From positions 806,001 to 870,000 of the forward strand of contig CATOSZ010000001.1 of NCBI GenBank assembly GCA_951812805.1: 64,000 nt of DNA, read 5' to 3'. Each line of letters opens with the position of its first letter. Within the stretch, counting starts at the first letter, position 1. The notes under the pieces were generated by a model. The model was not told the origin of the DNA and did not search any database. It worked only from the letters and a program-made list of their open reading frames with translations. Of this stretch, positions 15,769-24,534 are shown piece by piece. Both the position numbers and the translations under genes were made by a program. Source of the DNA: an uncultured Alphaproteobacteria bacterium. GTDB lineage: Bacteria > Pseudomonadota > Alphaproteobacteria > GCA-2731375.

Positions 15769-17178
15769 TTACGTCGCCGGCGGTATGTTCTGGTTCATCT
15801 GGAAGAGGTTCGACGGATCGTACTTCGTCTTCAGCGCGACCAGCCGTTCGTATTTGCCGGGCCCATACGCCTCGGCCAGTCGGTCCGTGCCTTCGTCCCC
15901 CACCGTGCCCAGATAGTTCACATAGACGCCCTCGGAGGCGTGGTCCGCCATGGCCTCCCAGACGTCGCGCGTCCAGGCCCGGCCGGCTTCGTCCTCCGCC
16001 GCGGCCTCCCAGGCACCGATCACCAGCAGATTGTAGGGTGAGTTCCGATGGTCGAACACAGCGGACTCGCGCGGCGGACCCGCAAAGGCGCCGCCCAGAA
16101 ACTCGAGGAAGATTTTGCAGAGGGGGGAGGGTCGACGGCGGATCGCCTCGATCACCGTGTCGATTGCCTGTTCGGGCAAGGCGTCGAGGAAACTGGACTT
16201 CCAATAGTAGCGGAGGCCGGGCGGTGCGCCCGCGTCGAACAGGGTCTGGAGGACCCGGTAGGGCATCGCCGCAAAAGTGTCGGCGAGCGGATCGCCGATC
16301 GCGCGAAGCGGGGCGATGGCCGCCTCCCCCGCCGGAATCGGGCCGTTGTAGACGGCGATCAAGGCCAAAGCCGGATCGCCCTCCGGTGTCGTGGTGAAGG
16401 CGGCGAGACCGCCGAGTTCATCGGGCGAGGTGGACATGAAGGCGATGAACTCGGGCAGCACGGCTGCCGCCTCGTCGAGCGGATGCAACGCCATGCCGCC
16501 GAACAGGATCGGCCCGACGCCGTGCAGCTGGAATTCGAAGGAGGTGACGATACCGAAATTGCCACCGCCGCCTTTCAGCCCCCAGAAGAGATCGGCGTTC
16601 TGTTCGGCGCTCGCGGTGACCAGGCGCCCGTCCGCGGTGACGACGTCGAGCGAAACGAGGTTGTCGCAGGACAGGCCATACGACGGCGTTAGCCAGCCCA
16701 AGCCGCCACCGAGCGTCAGGCCGGCCACACCGGTATCGCTGATCAACCCGCCGGGCGTCGCCAGGCCGTGGATCTGCGTCTCCGCATCGAAATCACCCCA
16801 GGTGGCGCCACCCGCCGCCCGCGCGCGGCGCGTGGCGGCATCGACATGGACGCCCCGCATGTCGGAAAGGTCGATCATCAGGCCGCCCTCGCAGACCGCG
16901 TTGCCGGCGACGTTGTGGCCGCCACCACGAACCGAGAGCAGCAGGTCATGAGTTCGGGCAAAGTCAACGGCGCGGATGACGTCGGCCGTGCCGGCACAAC
17001 GAGCGATCAGGGCCGGCCGCCGGTCGATCATCGCGTTCCAGATGCGCCGCGCCACGTCATAGCCTTCCGAGCGTTCGCTCAGCAACGGGCCACGCAGATC
17101 CGCCGCCAAAGCCTGGACCGTCTCGGCCTCGAGATCGACCGTGTCCCCATCCCCGCGCTGGACCCGCAGCTTCGACAT
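15769..17178 (-). CDS. FAD-linked oxidase of the berberine-bridge-enzyme type
   Basis: A 469-residue PCMH-type FAD oxidoreductase. SVRGGGHNVAGNAV carries the histidine that normally forms the 8-alpha covalent FAD bond. The second attachment cysteine of bicovalent enzymes is missing: the segment reads DTGVAGLTLGGGLGWLTPSYG. FWGLKGGGGNFGIVTSFEF is the FAD-domain glycine loop, and YDPSNLFQMNQNI is the BBE C-terminal motif. Such enzymes oxidise alcohols, sugars or phenolics with oxygen. It has no signal peptide. It is divergent from the GNAT-like gene; the substrate is unknown. Confidence 0.9.
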   Translation of the reverse strand: MSKLRVQRGDGDTVDLEAETVQALAADLRGPLLSERSEGYDVARRIWNAMIDRRPALIARCAGTADVIRAVDFARTHDLLLSVRGGGHNVAGNAVCEGGLMIDLSDMRGVHVDAATRRARAAGGATWGDFDAETQIHGLATPGGLISDTGVAGLTLGGGLGWLTPSYGLSCDNLVSLDVVTADGRLVTASAEQNADLFWGLKGGGGNFGIVTSFEFQLHGVGPILFGGMALHPLDEAAAVLPEFIAFMSTSPDELGGLAAFTTTPEGDPALALIAVYNGPIPAGEAAIAPLRAIGDPLADTFAAMPYRVLQTLFDAGAPPGLRYYWKSSFLDALPEQAIDTVIEAIRRRPSPLCKIFLEFLGGAFAGPPRESAVFDHRNSPYNLLVIGAWEAAAEDEAGRAWTRDVWEAMADHASEGVYVNYLGTVGDEGTDRLAEAYGPGKYERLVALKTKYDPSNLFQMNQNIPPAT

Positions 17179-17361
17179 TCGCTCACCCTCCCGGCGACCA
17201 TCCCGTTGCCGTATGAAAGAGCGGAATGGTCACCGGCGCCAGGAAAAAAGCGGTTGTGTCGGGGCGGTTTCAATTGTGACCCCGGCGTTTCAAGCCATTG
17301 CCGAAACGCCACCTGGACCTATGTCCAAGGGACCACCTCGCAAGCCAAGGCAGGGCCGGAG

Positions 17362-18195
17362 ATGTTTCAAGCTCGATTACCTCACAGCGGCCTGTTGGTT
17401 CGTCCCTTGGACGCCAGGGACGTCGATGGCCTCGCCACATCGCTGTTCAGTGATCCGGAAGTGGCGAAAACCCTCGTGCACGACGTCTCGACCGTCGAGC
17501 GACAACGGCGTTGCGCGGAGGGCTGGTGGAAATACGGCGGCATCGACAGTCCGGACTCCAACTGGTCAACCTTGAATATCGGCACGTGGGCCATCCTCGA
17601 CGATTCCGCCGGCGATGGGGCGCCGCGACTGGTCGGCACGCGCGGCTTCGGTCTAGACTCGGGGCTGCCCGAAGGCGCTATCGAGACCTATGTCGCGATC
17701 GCCCGGCCGTATTGGGGGCGCCGCATATCGGGCGATTCATCGCGCCTCCTCACCAACTACCTGTTCTCCCAGACGGAGGCCGACGGCGTTTACACCAACA
17801 TCTGGCCGTTGCTGAATCCGCGCAGCGAAGCGGTCCAGCGCCGGCTCGGCTTCACCCATTGGGGCCGCACGCCGGTCGGCACCAGCCACAGCAAAGCCCG
17901 CATGGCCTACATCCGGGACTTCGAACTTTGGCGTGCCGACCGCATTGCCCAACCCGACGGCAAGGATGTCCTGAACGAGGTTGCCATCAAACTCGGTCAG
18001 CTGGCGGCGGAGGGGATGCACGGCGAGCGGGAGGCCATCGAAATGCTGGAAGCGCGCCTGTCGCCCGCGCTTCGCCACGACGACGCCATGGCGCAAACCA
18101 TACGGCAAGGTGTGGCCGACGGCTTTCGCAATCCCGGTTGGAAGACCTACCGTCTCACGCGAGACGACTGGTCGCGACAGGTCCTCTCCGACTAG
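17362..18195 (+). CDS. GNAT-like acetyltransferase with C-terminal extension
   Basis: A 277-residue protein. Its first about 185 residues resemble the RimJ/RimL-type GNAT fold: LLVRPLDARDVDGLA at the start, LVGTRGFGLD, AIARPYWGRRISGDSSRLL in place of the acetyl-CoA loop, and NPRSEAVQRRLGFTHWG. The last about 90 residues are helical and end in a Trp-rich segment; I do not recognise them. The ATG at 17362 abuts a GGAG, which is too close for good initiation, so the start could differ. Substrate unknown. The gene converges with the downstream SDR gene. Confidence 0.72.
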   Translation: MFQARLPHSGLLVRPLDARDVDGLATSLFSDPEVAKTLVHDVSTVERQRRCAEGWWKYGGIDSPDSNWSTLNIGTWAILDDSAGDGAPRLVGTRGFGLDSGLPEGAIETYVAIARPYWGRRISGDSSRLLTNYLFSQTEADGVYTNIWPLLNPRSEAVQRRLGFTHWGRTPVGTSHSKARMAYIRDFELWRADRIAQPDGKDVLNEVAIKLGQLAAEGMHGEREAIEMLEARLSPALRHDDAMAQTIRQGVADGFRNPGWKTYRLTRDDWSRQVLSD

Positions 18196-18204
18196 CCTCG
18201 CGCC

Positions 18205-18972
18205 TCAGTACTGCACCCGTTGCGTCAGGCCGCCATCGACCACCAGGTTGACGCCGGTGGTAAAGGACGCGGCGGGTGAGCTGACATAGGCGACCGCGTT
18301 GGCGACCTCCTGCGGGGTGCCCATCCGGCCCATCGGGTTGCGGCCGAGCGCCATGTTGAAAATATCCGGCGCCTCGCGCTTGCGATCGTCCCACACGCCG
18401 CCTTCGAAAAAGATGGTTCCGGGGGAGACGGTATTGCAGCGGATGCCTTCGCTGGCCAGCGCACTCGCCAGGTTGGACGCATAGTTGATGACCGCCGCCT
18501 TGACCGAGTTGTAGGGCCGGACGCCACCGAAGGCTTCCAGCGCCGCCGTGGTGGCGATCACGGTGATCGCCGCGGCGCCGGATTTCCTGAGGTGCGGCAA
18601 AGCCGCCTCGACGGTCTGCACAGTCGAGAGGATGTCGACTTCGAAGCCACGCCGCCAGCCCTCGATGCCCGGCGTGCCGGACATCGCGCTGACGTTCGCC
18701 ACCACGATGTCGATGCCGCCGAAGGCCGACGCCGTATCATCGATCCAGCCGCCCAGCCCCTCGAAATCGGTGACGTCGACACCGCGCCCGGCGATCTTCA
18801 CGTCACCGGCGCTCGCCATCACCTCGGCCGCCGCGGCTTCGACCGCCGCTGCATCACGGGCGCAGAAGGCGACATCCGCCCCCTCCCCCGCCAAGGTCTC
18901 GACGATCGCCCGGCCGATCCCCCGTGAGCCGCCCGTGACCAGCGCCTTCTTGCCTCGCAATCCCAGATCCAT
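18205..18972 (-). CDS. Short-chain dehydrogenase/reductase
   Basis: A 255-residue classical SDR using NAD(P)H. Key motifs are the cofactor loop TGGSRGIGRA, VANVSAMSG (NNAG-equivalent), the YNSVK catalytic Tyr/Lys pair and the C-terminal GVNLVVDGG. The usual catalytic Ser position reads VIATTAAL, with Thr instead of Ser, which is unusual for a classical enzyme. The ATG at 18972 is supported by GGAGGAAG upstream. It is divergent from the RidA-like gene about 100 bp away, so the two may share control. The substrate cannot be inferred. Confidence 0.88.
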   Translation of the reverse strand: MDLGLRGKKALVTGGSRGIGRAIVETLAGEGADVAFCARDAAAVEAAAAEVMASAGDVKIAGRGVDVTDFEGLGGWIDDTASAFGGIDIVVANVSAMSGTPGIEGWRRGFEVDILSTVQTVEAALPHLRKSGAAAITVIATTAALEAFGGVRPYNSVKAAVINYASNLASALASEGIRCNTVSPGTIFFEGGVWDDRKREAPDIFNMALGRNPMGRMGTPQEVANAVAYVSSPAASFTTGVNLVVDGGLTQRVQY

Positions 18973-19073
18973 CGTTCTTCCTCCCGCCTCGGTTCGTTTC
19001 GCCGCGCACGCTAGCAAACCCGGCCGTCCTTGCCCATGATGGGCGCGACATTCTCGAAGGAGGAACCGCAGCC

Positions 19074-19457
19074 ATGACACGACGCGAAATACTGGATGGG
19101 ACGGAAGTGATCGGCGGCTATGCCCGCGCGGTGCGCATGGGAGGACAGGTTCATGTCTCCGGCACGACGTCCGCCGACGCCGCCGGCAAGGTCGTCGGCG
19201 CCGATCTCTATGAACAGACGCGCGAGACCTATGCGAAGATCGCCCGGGCGTTGGGCGATGCCGACGCGGCCATCACCGACATCGTTCGCGTCGTCGTCTA
19301 TGTCACCGACATCTCCGATCCCTCCGGCTTCACCCGGGCGCATGAAGAGGTCTTCACCGAGACGCGGCCCGCTGCGACGCTGGTCGAAGTCTCCGGGTTG
19401 GTGGCGCCCGAAATGCTGGTCGAGATCGAGGCCTACGCGATCCTCGCCGACGACTAG
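19074..19457 (+). CDS. RidA/YjgF/YER057c-family protein
   Basis: A 127-residue member of the RidA family; the best-known members hydrolyse reactive enamine/imine intermediates, while some subgroups act in catabolic pathways. Family markers include VHVSGTTSAD, YEQTRETYAKIARAL, DIVRVVVYVTDISD and the C-terminal TLVEVSGLVAPEMLVEIEA. The catalytic Arg that defines archetypal RidA (in an RxxxEVSRLP-like context) is not obvious: the matching segment reads VEVSGLVAPE. It is therefore probably a non-archetypal Rid group. An AAGGAGG site precedes ATG 19074. It ends flush against the convergent THI5-like gene. Confidence 0.88.
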   Translation: MTRREILDGTEVIGGYARAVRMGGQVHVSGTTSADAAGKVVGADLYEQTRETYAKIARALGDADAAITDIVRVVVYVTDISDPSGFTRAHEEVFTETRPAATLVEVSGLVAPEMLVEIEAYAILADD

Positions 19458-20381
19458 CTAGCCGGTCATCGCCGGCGGATCGTCCGCCACCGCGGCTTCG
19501 GCATGGCGGTTGTCGACGCAGACGCCATAGGTCGTCTCGCGCGAGATCAGGCCACCGGAAAGGCAGGAGGCCTTCAGCCGCTCGAAGCCGTCCTCCGGCA
19601 GGACCGGGGTGTCGTTCCAAACGCCGAGGGCCTGGTAGCGGGCGACGCAATCGGCCACCAGGTCCGCCGCCAGATCCGGGAAGTAGCCGGCGATGACGCG
19701 TGCGACGTCCGTCGGCGCCGCGCCGCCCAGCCACTTCTGTGTGCGATAGAGACCGCGGGCCATCGCGGCCATGGTTTCGGGATCGGCTTCGAAGCGCCGG
19801 CGGGTGGCATAGAACGAGGTATAGGCGGTCGGGCCGCGCGTCGCCGCCGCATACCAGACGTGACAACCCGCCCGCACCAGCCGCTCGGCATAGGGCTGGT
19901 AGACCTGCACGACGTCGACGTCGCCTGCCAGCAGCGCCGCCTCGTTCTCGCCCATCGTGGCGTCCGGGCGGCGGCGGACCGCCGCGGGATCATGGCCGGC
20001 ACGACGCAGGTCTTCCTGCAGGCAAAGCCAGGGGGTGGGCACTTCCGAGACGCTGGCGAGATGCAGCGCGGTGAGATCGTCCACGGCGAAGTCCGGCCGG
20101 GCCTCCCGCCCGATTAGAAAGAAGGGATCGCGGCCGACCGCCTCGGCGAACAGCACCAGGTCGCATTCGGGATGCCGGTCGTAGGTGAGCAGCACCCGCA
20201 TCGGGCCGCCCCAGGAGACGTCGGCGGTGCCGTCCAGCAGGCTGGTCGCCGTCGCTGCCGGGCTCGGCGAGGTGGTGATGTTGACCTCGATCCCCTCCTC
20301 CGCATAAGCGCCCAGGGCATGGGCGGCGTAGAAGGGTGCATAGAACACCGCGCGAAGATTCTCGAACAGAGTGATGGCCAT
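19458..20381 (-). CDS. NMT1/THI5-like substrate-binding protein lacking a signal peptide
   Basis: A 307-residue periplasmic-binding-protein-like fold of the NMT1/THI5 (SsuA) type, recognised from NLRAVFYAPFYAAHALGAYA, GIEVNITTSPSPAATATSLL, DGTADVSWGGPMRVLL and the later YATRRRFEADPETMAAMAR. Members bind pyrimidine-type, sulfonate or taurine-like ligands, or form thiamin precursors. This one starts straight at the domain with no signal peptide, and there is no ABC permease or ATPase beside it. It may act in the cytoplasm. It is divergent from the VOC-cupin gene with an 83-bp gap, suggesting shared control. Confidence 0.82.
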   Translation of the reverse strand: MAITLFENLRAVFYAPFYAAHALGAYAEEGIEVNITTSPSPAATATSLLDGTADVSWGGPMRVLLTYDRHPECDLVLFAEAVGRDPFFLIGREARPDFAVDDLTALHLASVSEVPTPWLCLQEDLRRAGHDPAAVRRRPDATMGENEAALLAGDVDVVQVYQPYAERLVRAGCHVWYAAATRGPTAYTSFYATRRRFEADPETMAAMARGLYRTQKWLGGAAPTDVARVIAGYFPDLAADLVADCVARYQALGVWNDTPVLPEDGFERLKASCLSGGLISRETTYGVCVDNRHAEAAVADDPPAMTG

Positions 20382-20464
20382 GAGGACGCTCCCGCAGCAA
20401 GCCTGTTTCGAGGGCTACTGTGGACGGCTTGCCCACCGGGCCGCAAGTCGGCGAGGATGGGGAC

Positions 20465-21514
20465 ATGACGCGTGAGCGCGCAACCGCCTTGGGCGAGGTC
20501 ATCCTGCCGGCACCGGACCTGTCGGCGACGCTGGCCTTCTTCACCGAGACCCTCGGGTTTCGGCTGAGCGCGATCTTCCCTGCCGAGGATCCGGAAATCG
20601 CGGTGGTCGAAGGCTACGGCATGCGCCTGCGCTTCGATCGTAATTTCGAAGGGGCGCCGGGCCGCCTGCGCCTGACCGGCGAGGCCGACACGCTGCACGC
20701 GCCCAACGGTACCGTCATCGAACTGGCCCTGCCCGACGGCGCGGGCGAGGTTCCGCCCCTGCGGACCGAGGTGGAAATCACCGAGGGCGGCGACTGGATT
20801 ACCGGGCGCGCCGGGATGCTCTACCGTGATCTCGTTCCGAAGCGGGCGGGAGGGCACCTGATCGCCAGCCATATCCGCATTCCCGACGGTGGGCCGGTGC
20901 CGGACATGGTGCACTATCACAAGGTCCGGCTGCAGATTATCTATTGTTTGGCGGGCTGGGTCCGCCTGGTCTACGAGGATCAGGGGCCGCCCTTCGTCAT
21001 GCACGCGGGCGATTGTGTGCTGCAGCCCCCTGAAATTCGCCATCGGGTCCTGGAGGCGAGCCCGGGACTGGAGGTCCTGGAGATCACCTCGCCCGCCGCG
21101 CACTCGACATTGATCGATCACCACCTGGAATTGCCGACGGCGGAGACGGCGCCCGAGCGCGATTTCGCCGGGCAACGGTTTCATCTCCACCACGCCGCTA
21201 CGGCCTCTTGGCACGCCTGGTTCGTGCCCGGCTTTCAGGTGCGGGAAACTGGCATCATGCAGGCTTCGGGCAATCTTGCCGACGTGTCCGTCATACGGTG
21301 CGATGAGGGATGCCACGGGCCCCGCCTCGCCATGGTCGGCGCCGCGCAAGCCCGGCTGTTCTTCATCGTCGAAGGCCACATGACGCTGGACCTGCCAACC
21401 CTCGGCGAGAACCGATTGATAACCGGCAGCGCCATGATCCTGCCGGCGGAGCGGCCTTGCGCCATCGTCGACGCGAGCGCCGGCTTGGAATTCGTGGAGG
21501 TCGGACTCTACTGA
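20465..21514 (+). CDS. VOC (glyoxalase-like) domain fused to a double cupin
   Basis: A 349-residue protein. Residues about 8-115 form a vicinal-oxygen-chelate half (VILPAPDLSATLAFFTETLG, FRLSAIFPAEDPEIAVVEGY, NGTVIELALP). After a linker come two cupin barrels: the first (about 135-225) has VHYHKVRLQIIYCLAGWVRL and DCVLQPPEIRHRVLE with putative metal histidines; the second (about 235-349) has FHLHHAATASWHAWF and ARLFFIVEGHMTLDLP. The fusion suggests a metal-dependent enzyme or sensor for a small organic acid, but nothing specific can be assigned. It is divergent from the THI5-like gene; its stop overlaps the sensor-kinase stop by seven bases. Confidence 0.82.
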   Translation: MTRERATALGEVILPAPDLSATLAFFTETLGFRLSAIFPAEDPEIAVVEGYGMRLRFDRNFEGAPGRLRLTGEADTLHAPNGTVIELALPDGAGEVPPLRTEVEITEGGDWITGRAGMLYRDLVPKRAGGHLIASHIRIPDGGPVPDMVHYHKVRLQIIYCLAGWVRLVYEDQGPPFVMHAGDCVLQPPEIRHRVLEASPGLEVLEITSPAAHSTLIDHHLELPTAETAPERDFAGQRFHLHHAATASWHAWFVPGFQVRETGIMQASGNLADVSVIRCDEGCHGPRLAMVGAAQARLFFIVEGHMTLDLPTLGENRLITGSAMILPAERPCAIVDASAGLEFVEVGLY

Positions 21515-23499
21515 GACCTCAGGGCAAGTGAAACCTGGTCGACAAGCTCCGTCGGGTCGAAGGGCTTGCGCAGCAACCGTGCGCCCTCCAGCTCGGCCTG
21601 GCCGCGCGTGGCCCGACCATCCGTATAACCGGACATGAAGAGCAAGCCCATGGCAGGAAACCGCTGGCGCGCCGAAGCCGCGATTTCGAGCCCATCCATG
21701 CCACCGGGCAGCACCATGTCCGTCAGGAGAAGGTCGACCTGTTCGGCTTGTTTCAGACGGCCCAGCGCCTCCATCCCGCTGCCGGCCTGCAGCACCCGGT
21801 AGCCCTGCCCTTCCAGAACGATGACGACCAGGGCACGCAAATCGACATCGTCCTCGACGACGAGGATCGTCCGACCGGACACCGCTTCGCCAAAGTCCCC
21901 CGGCGCTGCATCCCGCACCGTCGCGGCACCGGTGCTCCGTGGGACATACAAGCGGACAACGGTCCCCGCGCCGACCCGGCTGTCGACCTGGACATGACCG
22001 TCCGACTGCTTGATGAAGCCATAGACCATGCTGAGCCCCAGGCCGGAACCCTTGCCGACGTCCTTGGTGGTGAAGAAGGGTTCGAAAATCTGGCGTTGCA
22101 CCTCGCCATCCATCCCCTCTCCCGTATCCGTTACCGAGATGGCGACATAGTCTCCGGCCGCCAAATCGTCGTCTTGGCGTGCGTCGGCATCGGCGATTTT
22201 ATGGTTGGCGATTGCCAGTGTGAGATTGCCGCCGCTCGCCATGGCATCGCGGGCGTTGTTCGCAAGATTGACGATGGCCTGTTCCAGCAGTCCGGCGTCG
22301 ACCAGGCAAGGCCACGCGTCGGGGGCGATATCGACCTCGAGTCGGATATCCTCGCCAAGGCTGGGCGCGAGCATCGCACCGATACCACGCAACAGCTTGC
22401 CTGCGTCGACGGACGTGACGTCCATCGCCTGACGCCGCGAGAAGGCGAGTAGCCTGTGGGTCAGGGAAGCGCCGCGTTCCACGGCGCGCAACGCCGGTTC
22501 GAGCAATGCCCGCAGTTGGTGTTGTTCCGGCGCCAAGGCGCGGTTCAGCAGGTCCATGTTGCCCTGGATGATGCCCAGCAGATTATTAAAGTCGTGTGCG
22601 ACGCCACCGGTCAACTGACCGACGGCCTCCATCTTCTGGGCCTGACGCAACAAGGCTTCCCGGTTCTTTTCCTCGGTGACGTCCACGTGAATGGTCGCCA
22701 CCCCCGTGCAGTTGGCCTGTCCGTCGTAAACGGGAAACTTCTTGACCAGAATTTGGCGCGGATTGCCATCGGCGAAGGGGATGGTCATTTCCCGTTCGAC
22801 CAAGCTTTCCAACCTGAAGACTTCCTGGTCCTGATCGACATAGAGTTCGGCCATGTGACGGGGGAACACCTCGAACGACGTCCTGCCGATGATCGGTCGG
22901 GAAGCGAAGCCATACCATTCGCGGAACTTCTTGTTGGCCACCACAAAACGGCCGTCGCGATCCTTCAAGGCCACGGCGCTCGGCGAGTTCTCGGTAAGGA
23001 ATTCGAACAGCGCCCGGGACTCCTTCAAAGCCTCTTCGACGCGGTGACGCTCGGTCACATCGAGATCCGCGCCGACGTAGCCCGAGAACTGCCCCCGGTC
23101 GTCGAACATCGGTTGCGCGCGCGATCGTATCAGCTTGACGCCGTTCGGCGTTTCACGGCGCAGCAGGATGTCCGAGAATGGCTCGCGCGAATGCAGCGCC
23201 CGCAGAAAGAGACTCGTACCTTCGCCATCCGCCGGCAATCCCACGAGATCGCCGAGCCTCTGCCCGATGTGCCATTCGACGGGTCTGGCCGTCACCACCT
23301 CGACCTTGTCGGACAACCACGTGTAGCGAAGCTCAGCGTCCGTTTCCCAGAACCATTCCGCCGCGAGCGCGAGGCATGCCTCCAGCCGCCGCCGAGGCTC
23401 ATCATCGCCGCGCTGTTGAGCGGTTTGCCGATCGGGCGCCGCCGCGCTTAGATCGGCGGCGCCCGGCTTGGGGTCGAATTCGCCATGACCACAGGGCAT
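21508..23499 (-). CDS. Hybrid sensor histidine kinase (PAS-PAS-HisKA-HATPase-REC)
   Basis: A 663-residue cytoplasmic kinase with no transmembrane segment. Two PAS/PAC modules span about 40-275, including YVGADLDVTERHRVEEAL and VATIHVDVTEEKNREALL. The phospho-acceptor His is in TGGVAHDFNNLLGIIQGN. The ATPase domain shows NLANNARDAM, DTGEGMD, FEPFFTTKDVGKGSGLGL. A C-terminal receiver carries VVEDDVDLR and the acceptor Asp in LLTDMVLPGGMDG. I chose ATG 23499 over a GTG at 23562 because the intervening codons have a much poorer GC third-position bias. No separate response regulator is adjacent, so the target pathway is unknown. Confidence 0.9.
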   Translation of the reverse strand: MPCGHGEFDPKPGAADLSAAAPDRQTAQQRGDDEPRRRLEACLALAAEWFWETDAELRYTWLSDKVEVVTARPVEWHIGQRLGDLVGLPADGEGTSLFLRALHSREPFSDILLRRETPNGVKLIRSRAQPMFDDRGQFSGYVGADLDVTERHRVEEALKESRALFEFLTENSPSAVALKDRDGRFVVANKKFREWYGFASRPIIGRTSFEVFPRHMAELYVDQDQEVFRLESLVEREMTIPFADGNPRQILVKKFPVYDGQANCTGVATIHVDVTEEKNREALLRQAQKMEAVGQLTGGVAHDFNNLLGIIQGNMDLLNRALAPEQHQLRALLEPALRAVERGASLTHRLLAFSRRQAMDVTSVDAGKLLRGIGAMLAPSLGEDIRLEVDIAPDAWPCLVDAGLLEQAIVNLANNARDAMASGGNLTLAIANHKIADADARQDDDLAAGDYVAISVTDTGEGMDGEVQRQIFEPFFTTKDVGKGSGLGLSMVYGFIKQSDGHVQVDSRVGAGTVVRLYVPRSTGAATVRDAAPGDFGEAVSGRTILVVEDDVDLRALVVIVLEGQGYRVLQAGSGMEALGRLKQAEQVDLLLTDMVLPGGMDGLEIAASARQRFPAMGLLFMSGYTDGRATRGQAELEGARLLRKPFDPTELVDQVSLALRSQ

Positions 23500-23709
23500 C
23501 TCATGCCTATTCCATGCGGGCCGTCGAGCAAGACGGAGTGAGATAAACTCTACTCGCTTCACGCCGTACAGGCACTACCTGTGTATCCTTGCGCCGGAAA
23601 TCGGGCGCTAACGTTCGAGATTCCGTGCTGGCGCCTGCCGTAACAATGCGAGCGTGTGGTTAACGGAACGTAAAAATAGCGCCCTCTCGATAAGGGGCCA
23701 CTCGCATCC

Positions 23710-24534
23710 TCAACGCCCCGAGCCGCCGGCTTCGGGTTCGAGGAACCTTCGAAGGACCGCATTGACCACCGCCGGCGCGACCACGTTCATCATGTGGCGC
23801 TGGCCGGATAACACTTCGAGTTCGGCGCCCGGTATCTCCGCCGCCATTCGCCGGGCCATGTCCGCCGTCGATCCGACGTCATGCTCGCCGGTCATCACCA
23901 ACGTCGGACAGCGAATGGTGCCGAGCCGGCCGACCAGATCGGCGCCAGCGGTCGCAAAGACCCGGTAGGCTTTCAACTTTGCCTGCTCGTCGCCCTCGCG
24001 CATCCAGCCGTCGATTTCGGTGATCTCCGCTGCCAGGGTGTCGCGCTCGCCATCCGTGAACCAGCGCGCGACGGTACCCCCGGCGTTGCCGGCGATGCCG
24101 AGGGTCTCGAAATCGCCGAGGCGTGCCCGGGAACGGGCCTGCTGTTCGGGGTTGCGGTCGTATACCGCATTCATCAGGACCAATCGGCGAAGTTTCGCCG
24201 AGTGCTCGACAGCAAAGGCCTGAGCCAGCAGCCCGCCCATGGAAAACCCGACGAGCGCGGGCGGGCCCTCGTCGCCGGCGATTTCGATGACCTGGGCGAG
24301 CTGGCGAACGTAATCGCCGAGGCCGCGCGGCCCTGATGGATCGGCCGAGCCACCATGCCCCCACATGTCGAAACGAATGACCCTATGATCGCGGGCGAGA
24401 TCCGCGACCTGACGGTCCCACATCCCCATATCCATCAAAACGCCGTGCGCCAGGACGACGGTCGGTCCCTTGCCATCGATACGAATTCGGGTTCCCGCCT
24501 CGATCCACGTACGCCCGTCGTCTAGTTCGGGCAC
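23710..24534 (-). CDS. Alpha/beta hydrolase
   Basis: A 274-residue serine hydrolase. The oxyanion region is VVLAHGVLMDMGMWD, the nucleophile elbow is LVGFSMGGLLAQ, the acid is likely the Asp in MTGEHDVGSTADMA, and the catalytic His is in LSGQRHMMNV. The GTG at 24534 has GGAGGGGG upstream and overlaps the end of the preceding exported-protein gene by 13 bases, so the two are probably co-transcribed. The sequence resembles lactonase/esterase-type hydrolases; the exact substrate is unknown. Confidence 0.87.
   Translation of the reverse strand: MPELDDGRTWIEAGTRIRIDGKGPTVVLAHGVLMDMGMWDRQVADLARDHRVIRFDMWGHGGSADPSGPRGLGDYVRQLAQVIEIAGDEGPPALVGFSMGGLLAQAFAVEHSAKLRRLVLMNAVYDRNPEQQARSRARLGDFETLGIAGNAGGTVARWFTDGERDTLAAEITEIDGWMREGDEQAKLKAYRVFATAGADLVGRLGTIRCPTLVMTGEHDVGSTADMARRMAAEIPGAELEVLSGQRHMMNVVAPAVVNAVLRRFLEPEAGGSGR

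Noticed and set aside
23500..23709. Possible small gene or RNA between the sensor kinase and hydrolase genes
   Set aside because: About 210 bp with poor coding bias, no start with a binding site and no convincing structure; treated as intergenic.
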